A DNA stretch of 64,000 nt. Origin: Dichetophora obliterata (lineage: Eukaryota; Arthropoda; Insecta; Diptera; Sciomyzidae). The position numbers were made by a program, and so were the translations under genes. The notes under the pieces were generated by a model that saw only the letters and a program-made list of their open reading frames with translations, was not told where the DNA came from and did no database searches. Of this stretch, positions 57,321 through 64,000 are shown piece after piece. Every line of letters starts with the position of its first letter. Within the stretch, counting starts at the first letter, position 1. Where the stretch lies: assembly GCA_963920525.1 (NCBI GenBank), contig OY986435.1:220068899-220132898 (forward strand), in the 5' to 3' direction.

Positions 57321-58189
57321 TATATATAATACTAAACACGTGCCAAAAACGTAAAACACCCTGTATATTGAAAACGTTACAATATCGAAGAAAACTGTGT
57401 ACAAATTTGGAACGAGTATTGAAAGTACATCTAGGAATGATAATGGGTTTACCGGATCGAAAATTTGTAGACTAGTATTATTTATCCAAAAATATCTGAA
57501 TATTAGAGAACTGCTATTATTTTGACCGCAACTGTATATATACAGAAGAGTAAAGCTATAAGTTTACGCTGTACATTTTTTCGAACTTACCCTTAATGTA
57601 AACGATTAAATTGAATATTTGTTTTCAGAACAAGTTGACATCACAAACTTGCATAAAACTAATAGCGCATTCTTTTCTGAACAAATTTCTGACCTTAAAA
57701 TTCTGACCTTTTCTGAAAATTCTACATCTCTGCATGCAAGCGTTAAAATTAAAAAAAAAATGAAAAAATATTTCGATTGATTTTTCGTGGTATTTTTTAA
57801 TACGTATGGGGTTTATTGTGGGATTTATATATGCAAATGGGATTTTTCGTGGTTTTTTTAAAACGCATGGTATTTTTGTGGTAATTTTTAATGATCGTGG
57901 GATTTTTTTTTGATATTTTTTAATTGTTGTGGGAAGTTTTTTGTTTACCTTTAGCATGGGAATTTTGGTGGTATTTATTTTATGTAACTTTGGGAAAAAG
58001 GTAATTTTCGTGGAAATTGTTCCGAATTTTGGCTGGCAACCTTGGTTTAAGGTAACTGTTTGATGCTGACTGCCTGTGCTTTCAGTTACACCATGTTACA
58101 TTTAGAAAGATACCAGACAAAAAACCGTTTTAAAACCTTACCCCTCCCCCTGTATTTAGTTTTTTAAATTTTTTGTTCTTTAAATTAAT

Positions 58190-58430
58190 ACAATTTGCTA
58201 GTCGTTAATATTATTTAAGTTGTTGTTGTGTTCATTAACAATAAGGGTATTCACAATTGTGTGGTGTTGTGGTTTTTTTGCCATAGTTGAAAAGCACAAT
58301 TATGAGCACCCGTTAAAAGAGAATTGGTGGTTTGGAACCTACCACTATCGCTTTTTGTTACTATAAATCCAATTTGATACATTTTATTAAAATATGGCAT
58401 AAACATTTTAACTTACATTTTGAGCTTCTT
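58190..58430 (+). repeat. Dispersed repeat Z, uninterrupted copy
   Basis: It aligns with 24052-24075 plus 24655-24880 (CTAGTC.TTAATATTATTTA, ATAAGGGTATTCACAATTGT, TTTGCCATAGTTGAAAA and CTTTTTGTTACTAT). It supplies the uninterrupted reference showing where element X entered the other copy. No coding or class assigned. Confidence 0.6.
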
Positions 58431-58809
58431 CCATTTTTGCAATTAGATAATAACTGGCAACCAATTAGTTGTTTATGGAACTTTAAAAAACACGTTCGTT
58501 ATACATATCATTGGGCTACTTAAAATAACCACACTTTTGGTTTTTAGAGATTTCATCTTTTTTTTTTATTTTATTTAGAAAACTTGTTGACATATAAGAA
58601 TAGTTCTTTTGCATTCCGAATTAACATTGAATATAACAACATTTAAGACACAAAATGCAAATTAATGTTACTTAATGTTATCAATATTACTTAAAAAGAC
58701 TAAAATTTAAACAATGAAAAATTATTCCTTAAAAGGTAATTAGAGAGTATGAGAAGAACAAAAAAGAGTAAGGAGAGAAATTGGAAGTTAAGAGATGTGA
58801 AGTTAATGT
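58431..58809. other. Non-coding gap
   Basis: About 380 bases of AT-rich DNA with no recognised feature. Confidence 0.4.
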
Positions 58810-59354
58810 GTGGTAACGGAGCAAAAATTTTGAGGTTATTCAACAAAATATCAACAAATTTTGTATCTTTTGTTTTAGCGGAGCTGTAATCGTCTAAAGT
58901 TAAAATTTTGAAAAAACTGTTGATTAAGTTAAATTTGACATGATTTTGAATTTGACATGATTTTAAATTTGGATTACAGCTCCGCTGAAACAAAAGGTAC
59001 AAAATTTGCTGATATTTCGTTGAATAATTTCAAAATTTTTGCTCCGCTATCGCACATGACACTATAGTGGTTTTTGAAAAGTTGATTTTTTTCTAAAATA
59101 CAAAATATTATTTTTATTTTATGGTGAGTAGTTTAGATTCTAGACCAATAAAAGTAAACACGTGCCAAAAACGTTAAACACCCTGTATCTTGAAAATTTT
59201 ACAATATAGGAGAAAACTGAGTACAGGTTTGGAACCAGTGTTGAATACACATAAGAATGATAATGGGTTTACCGGATCCAAAATTTGTAGACTAGTATTA
59301 TTTATCCAAACATGTCTGAATATAAGAGCAGTGCTCTTATTTTGACCGCAACTG
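58810..59354. mobile_element. Tc1-type MITE, truncated second copy
   Basis: It aligns with 52890-53220 joined to 57330-57534: TATCAACAAATTTTGTATC, TTTAGCGGAGCTGTAATCGT, CACGTGCCAAAAACGT and GGGTTTACCGGATC, ending TTTTGACCGCAACTG followed by TA. The left terminal arm is absent, so it is truncated near 58810. It lacks the 4.1-kb innermost element, giving a view of the MITE before that insertion. Confidence 0.75.
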
Positions 59355-59850
59355 TATTTCTTAATCAAGCGAAATAATTTTTCAATATAAAAAATGTTTT
59401 CTTACCGTGCTTTTTTACATTTCTATTTCAATTTTTAAAACTAAATGCTGAAACCTTAAAATGCCTCAACACAAGAAGATGCCTCAATTGGGTCAGATGC
59501 CTCAATTGGGTATGGATTTAAACAGATGAGCAGTTGTGTGTTCCTGTGAATCTTGATTCACCAAAAGAGCGCTGGAATTGACGGGAAATGAAGCTAACAT
59601 TTGCATGTAAACTGCCGGCAATTGGTGCTCGGTTTTATATGCAAATGGAAAAATGAGTAGGAAAGCAAAAAACAAGAAAACATCAGTAATTAAGACAAGT
59701 ACAATATGATTAATTGGTTTTATTATTCACAAAATCCAATGAAATATAATAGCTTCAGTAGTTGAGTATTTTCCAATTAGTGAAAATGAAAAGAGTTGAA
59801 ATATTGAATTAACTTAAACGCGAGTAAATAAAAAACAATGGACGTTTTGG
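59355..59850. other. Non-coding gap upstream of the kinase gene
   Basis: It contains a short tandem, GATGCCTCAATTGGGT, twice (59480-59511). Otherwise no feature is recognised. Confidence 0.4.
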
Positions 59851-59957
59851 TCGTTCGGTTATCAATTAGTGATTAACTGCAACCACCAAAGGAACTCGTC
59901 GGAGAAGCCGATCGAGCGACCCGTTCGTGCATCGATACTTAAACGAGTCGATAAAGC
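59851..59957 (+). other. Candidate first, untranslated exon of the kinase gene
   Basis: A less AT-rich block (CTGCAACCACC, GGAACTCGTCGGAGAAGCCG, CGAGCGACCCGTTCGTGC) ends at AAAGCA|GTAAGTAAA (donor at 59958). The next good acceptor, CTTTTATCCTTACAG, is at 60381. The exon start is a guess. No expression data are available here. Confidence 0.4.
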
Positions 59958-60578
59958 AGTAAGTAAATCTACTACTTTTATTAATCTTTAGGGTTGCAGC
60001 CTAAACATGAGGGTTGCAACCTTAACAGATTAGCTGGTTTAATTATGTCAGTTGAGCCAATTATATTGATTAGGTCAGTTTACTGAATTGCCTCCATGGT
60101 AAATTATACAAAATTTGCTGACGCATACCAACATGTTTATTTACTCTGTTAGATATTCCTTTTTTTAACTGCCGCAAAATCTTCATGAACGGCAGATACT
60201 TAAAATAGTATCTCCCTATCAAGATTAAGATATTCAGATAGTTTAAAACTAAGTCCTTAGATATTGCTCTGCAACTTAGACCCATAAACATAATAAAAAA
60301 ATAAATGGTTACCAGCTATTTTTAGCACAACAACGTGCAATCTTAACTTTTCTAAAATTTATTCTTCTTTTATCCTTACAGATTTGCCAACACAAACAAC
60401 AAAACAACAAAAACACCATAGAAAGATTGGAACCCTCAAACTGAGTTGGCCATAAAATAAATTGAGACGAAAAAAAAAGATCAAATTTTGTTGAGCTTTG
60501 AAATTTATACGCGCACCCTAAACGAAAACGCTAACGTTAACAAAAAGTCCTTGTAATTTGGCCAAATATATTCGGTTG

Positions 60579-60746
60579 ATGGAAAAAATAAAGCGTAGAA
60601 AACTTAACGTGGCCAAAACACAATATAAATTAAATGATTTGAATGAAATTATCGAAGGAAATAGTAGAGACGAGCACGATTTGCATTTGTCACTTCATAA
60701 GATACGGCATCGAAACGCGGTTAATTTGATAGAAAATAATCCATAA
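60579..60746 (+). CDS. Upstream open reading frame in the kinase leader, 55 aa
   Basis: ATG at 60579 to TAA at 60744-60746 encodes a highly charged peptide starting MEKIKRRKLNVAKTQYKLND and ending NAVNLIENNP. Composition (balanced K/R and D/E/H, few hydrophobic runs) looks more protein-like than other short frames nearby. It lies in the same putative exon as the kinase start, 397 nt upstream and not overlapping it. It could be a translated regulatory upstream frame or chance. The start context is weak (T at -3). Confidence 0.4.
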   Translation: MEKIKRRKLNVAKTQYKLNDLNEIIEGNSRDEHDLHLSLHKIRHRNAVNLIENNP

Positions 60747-60810
60747 ATGAGAGCAGCGTATGTGTTAACTTTTTTTAACTAGACCACGTCTTTAAGAGTT
60801 TTCAGCGAAG

Positions 60811-60812
<2 letters not shown>

Positions 60813-60841
<29 letters not shown>
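60813..60841 (+). repeat. (GA)n tract
   Basis: GAGAGAGAGAAAGAGAGAGA-type run upstream of the TATA box and start codon. In flies such tracts recruit GAGA factor and often mark promoters. Confidence 0.8.
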
Positions 60842-61143
60842 TGAACAGCACTAAAAGTGCCAAAGTTTACGCCAATTAATGCCAAAATAGAATATATTTA
60901 GCAGGATTTATTGAGAGATATATAACGCATATATAGAGAGATATAAAAACGCACGCAACCGACTAACGCACAAACGCACGCAAACACGCCAAAAATCATC
61001 ATTCGCACACATCAAATAAATACATCGCCATCAACTAACATCGTTTCCGCGTACAGCAAAAACAACCACAACAAATCTCAAAAGAACGTTTTACATTTTG
61101 ACAGCGCCAAAGGATTCTATAAAAAACCGCCAACCTGGAACTA

Positions 61144-61195
61144 ATGGAATTAGAGAATATTGTGGCCAATACGGTCTACTTGAAAGCCAGAGAAG
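61144..61195 (+). CDS. Gprk2: G protein-coupled receptor kinase (GRK4/5/6 class), first coding exon
   Basis: ATG at 61144 opens MELENIVANTVYLKAREG, which is diagnostic for the N terminus of GRK4/5/6-type kinases (MELENIVANTV.LKAREGG). This N-terminal helix contacts the kinase lobes and the activated receptor. The exon ends in phase 1 at AGAAG|GTAAGC (donor 61196). GRKs phosphorylate active GPCRs; in Drosophila the Gprk2 product also acts on Smoothened in Hedgehog signalling. The remaining exons (RGS-homology, kinase and membrane-binding parts) lie beyond base 64000, so the intron is at least 2.8 kb. Upstream is the 5' leader; the intron contains repeats. The exon is intact. Confidence 0.9.
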
Positions 61196-61721
61196 GTAAG
61201 CTTTTGCGGGTGATGGTGATAATGATGATGACAATTAATTTCTGGCTTAAATTCGAAAAATATAACTGAGTGGGAGTCTATAAAGTGTGACCTTGGGTAT
61301 GAATTTCTTATTTTTATATGAGGCGTTCTTTTTCAAATGGTCGGAGTAGACGTTTTATTAAAAAACAAAAAAAAAAAAAAACTTGAACATGTGTCACAAA
61401 GTTAATGTTTTACCATTTTTTTTGGAAAATATAGGGTGTGTAGTTGTAAATGTTGTCATGGGAGCAAAAACAATGGAGTGCATTACGGACGAAATTGCTG
61501 CGGGAACTCGTTACTTGTGTTTTACTTTTGAATATTTTTTATATTTTTTTTTTAAATTTCTTTGGAATGGTTCTTTATTGTAAACTGTTTGCAGAAATAT
61601 CCTCAAACTGATTTTGCATTTTGAAATACGTTCTCAATTTAGATCAGGGTATAATAAAAGAAGTATGTGTGTGCCGACACGCTTCAAAGAAGTGAAACCT
61701 TCAGTAAACTGTAGAAAAGTT

Positions 61722-61808
61722 GGGTAACTGTTTTTGTCATCAAAACATCAAGGGCACCTTTGGATTTTTTTTTTGCAAAATTTATCTCTTCCAAAATGTT
61801 GTTTTTAT
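61722..61808 (+). mobile_element. Helitron family 1 fragment in the kinase intron
   Basis: AACTGTTTTTGTCATCAAAA, CATCAAGGGCACC and TCTTCCAAAATGTTGTTTTT align with 25219-25330. It stops where TATACAGTGATTGGAAAATT begins (61808), which looks like the TA|CAGTG start of a Tc1-type end. Confidence 0.6.
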
Positions 61809-61927
61809 ATACAGTGATTGGAAAATTAATAGGGACACCTGTATTTTTATATTTAAAGCTGCATGAATTGTATATAAAGCCTGGTTTTCACTAAGCCACT
61901 TTCAATGACAACAATCACTGATGTCAT

Positions 61928-63266
61928 TACACAGTACAACATTTTTCAGTTCATTGATTGCCAACTCAATTCTGAGAACTGTATATGAAATAAGACCCAA
62001 AAAAAATTTCTGCATCATTCGTTTTGTCTTCTTACCTGCCAAATTATTTTTAATATCGATTTGAAGTTAGTAACTATAGTATAGGGGAATTTTTCACGTT
62101 TTAGGCTATTTTGTTTGACATAACTCGAGAACCACTAGTCCGATTTAGCTGAAACGAATTTAGAAAACTTGAGAATTACAATTCATCTAATATTTGTTTA
62201 TACCGTTTTTCTATGTGTGCAACACTTTCGAAGTTAAAAATGAATGTATGAAGGGAAAAAAGTATTTTTGGCCTACAAATTTAAATTTTTTTTTTTAAAA
62301 ATTCATAAAAAATCCAAAATGGAAAAAGAGTCAAATCTAACTACTTTAACGTAAAGTCACATAACCTATGAGCAAAATAAGGCATAGATCATGATGCACG
62401 CGTTTCTCATTTATTCACAATTAAGTAAATGTATGAATTTGCTCGATATATGCACAACAATATTTGGAGAAAACATTGACACATTTTTTATGATTCTGAG
62501 AATTAAAAAAAAAAGGAATAAACAAAAGGTTATTTAATTTTTATGATTGCGTAAGCAAAGCAATAAATGCTTATAAATGTGCGTGAACAATTCAAAGGAA
62601 AAGCCAATAATTGAAAAAATGTTCTAAATTTTGTTTTTATGCATATTATAATTGCGTATTAATTGCATATTATTTTATTTTCAATAAGTTTTTATAAATA
62701 AATTATTTTTGCATGATAATTCTTTAATTTTTATTTTTATTTTTATTTTGAGGGTGGTGGCTATAACTGATTTTTGAAATTCATACCTTTACGCAATTGC
62801 GAATAAAAGTGAAACGCGTGCATCGATTTTCATGATCTTTGTCTCATTTTGCTCATAGGTTATGTGACTTTGCGAAAAAGTAACTAGACTTGAAACTTAT
62901 TTCCGTTTTGTATTTTTTATGAATTTAAAAAAAAAAATTTTTTTTCTTCATGCGCTTATTTTTAACTTGGAAACTGTTGCTTTTATAGAAAAACAATATA
63001 TAGACAGATTAAGGGAATTGTAATTCTAAATTTTTTAAAATTTATTTCAACTAAATCGGACCAGTGGTTGTCAAGCTATGTCAAACAACAGGGCCTAAAA
63101 CGTGATAAATTCCCCTATACGATAGTTACTAACTTCAAATCGATATTAAAAATATTTTGGCAGATAAGAAGACAAAACGAATGATGCAGAAATTCTTCTT
63201 TTTGGGTCTAATTTCACATACAGTTCTCAGAATTGAGTTGGCAAATCATGTGTTGTACTGTGTTAG
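61928..63266. mobile_element. Foldback element with about 500-bp arms in the first kinase intron
   Basis: Left arm segments ACACAGTACAACA, CCAACTCAATTCTGAGAACT, AACTTCAAATCG-type, TAGGGGAATTTTTCACGTTT, and CATAACCTATGAGCAAAAT return inverted between 62790 and 63266 (ATTTTGCTCATAGGTTATGT, AACGTGATAAATTCCCCTAT, AGTTCTCAGAATTGAGTTGG and TTGTACTGTGTTAGG). The loop is 62440-62790. No coding. Terminal bases and duplication are not resolved. Confidence 0.7.
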
Positions 63267-63552
63267 GCTTCTTGACCATATGACGTTAAATGCGTTTTCA
63301 TTGAAACCCACAAACTGTCATAAACTCGAATGTCAAAGACTGACGTTGAATTTATGTGTCAATTGATTGCCATATTGTTTTCACTTTCGATGTTATTTGT
63401 GAAATGCCATCGGTTTTTCAGTTGTGTTTTTTTCGTCAACAACAGCTGATGTTTTATATTTGAGATTGATAGAAAATGTTTCTTTGTGGTGAAATTCATA
63501 AAATACTGTTAATTTTATTAGATTTATAGCAAAAGTGCACTAAAATAAAGAT

Positions 63553-63842
63553 TATCACAGTGGCTAGTGTTGGTTCGAAATGAACCACAGCCACGTTCTA
63601 TCGCAAGATACGTCTTCAAGATTCGCGCCGCTGCAGTTGCTCCGCCAGCAGCCTGTCCAGTTGGTAGCAGCAAGACGTAGACAGGCTGCTGACAAGGCGA
63701 CTGCAAGTGCTTTCCCTCATCCTTATAACAAATTGGAAGCAACAAAAGTGGACAAACTCCTGACAAAGCGACCGCAACAACGCGAATCCCGAAAATCCGT
63801 CCTGCACCAAATCCCCTTGAAGCAACACCGGGCACTGCAATA
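63553..63842 (+). other. Locally GC-richer segment with an 87-codon open frame
   Basis: ATG 63580 to TAA 63842 is open (MNHSHVLSQDTSSRFAPLQL ...), rich in Gln, Arg, Ala and Lys. Overlapping minus-strand frames are open too, so openness may just follow from composition. CTGCTGACAA and CAGCAGCCTG phrases are internally repetitive. It lies within the kinase intron. I do not recognise the product and rate coding potential as low. Confidence 0.25.
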
Positions 63843-64000
63843 ATACCTGTTTAGGTGCACTTTCCTTTTAAACCAATTGAAATAACAATATTTCAAAAAC
63901 TTTGCCAGCAGTGAAACGAAAAAAAAAAAATTTAAAACAAAATTGTTTGCAGGCAACAACTGACACAAACTGACGGTAATGCCAACATGTTAGCATTTCG

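Larger units (their letters stand above)
52565..57534. mobile_element. Tc1/mariner-type MITE (middle of three nested elements)
   Basis: The left end CAGCTGTAGTCAAAATAATA and reversed right end CAGTTGCGGTCAAAATAATA are inverted and continue for over 200 bp with decay. TA lies on both sides (52563-52564 and 57535-57536). The family A copy at 15201-15212 reads straight through the site (GACGTATATATACAG), proving the insertion and the TA duplication. The interior has an inverted pair around GCGGAGCTGT (52960) and ACAGCTCTGC (53044). Without the innermost element it is about 875 bp. A second copy is at 58810-59354. Confidence 0.85.
52330..58044. mobile_element. hAT-type MITE, family A, copy 3 (outermost of three nested elements)
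   Basis: The ends CAAGGTTGCCAG and CTGGCAACCTTG are a perfect 12-bp inverted repeat. Flanks GTTTAAAG (52322-52329) and GTTTAAGG (58045-58052) match at 7 of 8. The arms hold the CGTGGTATTTTT / ATGGGATTTTT repeats of the family. Without the inserted Tc1-type element it would be about 740 bp. It aligns through the insertion point with the copy at 14966. Confidence 0.85.
60382..61143 (+). promoter_or_regulatory. Long 5' leader of the kinase gene with GA tract and TATA box
   Basis: After a consensus acceptor at 60381, the sequence becomes rich in ACA/CAA, typical of fly 5' untranslated regions. It contains a 55-codon upstream open frame (60579-60746), a (GA)n tract (60813-60841) of the kind bound by GAGA factor in flies, and TATAAAA at 60942-60948. 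The last two suggest an alternative promoter starting near 60970-60980, about 170 nt before the kinase start codon, which would bypass the upstream frame. Confidence 0.5.

Noticed and set aside
63565..63600. GGTTCGAAATGAACC as a tRNA T-loop
   Set aside because: No acceptor stem, anticodon arm or plausible cloverleaf around it; no tRNA or rRNA gene was recognised anywhere in the window.

Overview
This window is AT-rich eukaryotic DNA with spliceosomal GT-AG introns and a dense load of insect-type transposons. It most likely comes from a fly (Diptera, Brachycera). The one clear host gene is at the right end, on the + strand. A 52-nt coding exon at 61144-61195 encodes the N terminus typical of the GRK4/5/6 class of G protein-coupled receptor kinases (Drosophila Gprk2). 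A long 5' leader precedes it, and a first intron continues past the window edge. Nearly everything to the left is intergenic DNA made of mobile elements, most of them degenerate and many nested inside one another.

Layout, left to right. 1-650: tail of a hAT transposase gene and its 3' flank. 1404-2659: a non-autonomous Helitron, minus strand. 4393-5305: a decayed mariner with DD41D spacing, whose upstream flank carries a hAT-type MITE (5347-6405, perfect 8-bp target duplication). 6802-7191: LINE endonuclease fragment. 8251-10130: pseudogene of the DNCGGQN-type transposon protein. 10431-12386: decayed pogo/Tigger (CENP-B-like) element. 12589-13582: a near-pure foldback hairpin with a perfect 8-bp duplication. 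14966-21604: hAT MITE split by a second hAT (15545-21179), which is itself split by a PIF/Harbinger-like element (19071-20858). 21653-23600: LINE and DNA-transposon protein relics. 24050-32782: repeats, including a piggyBac (26959-29608) and a 2.6-kb element of higher-order repeats (29639-32231), both inserted in one small inverted-repeat element. 32790-36971: LINE relics, one of them inside a hAT with CCCGGGATT repeats. 38341-46424: small MITEs, a tandem-repeat Helitron, a foldback and a long-TIR element with a broken gene. 46430-52320: quiet, apparently host non-coding DNA.

The most notable object is at 52330-58044, three elements nested like dolls: a hAT-type MITE (8-bp duplication), a Tc1-type MITE inside it (TA duplication, with an intact empty site of the same family at 15203), and a 4.1-kb element inside that. 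The innermost element has about 495-bp inverted repeats and an apparently intact two-exon gene for a 725-aa RNase H-like, hAT-reminiscent transposase. Every other transposase in the window is visibly broken, so this looks like the youngest and possibly still functional element here.

A recurring theme is non-autonomous elements built almost wholly from amplified subterminal motifs. Each family has its own motif: CTAATTG, TTATTCATT, CCCGGGATT, CGTGGNATTTTT or CATAAAAAGTATTC. Several insertions can be ordered in time because paralogous empty sites lie in the same window.
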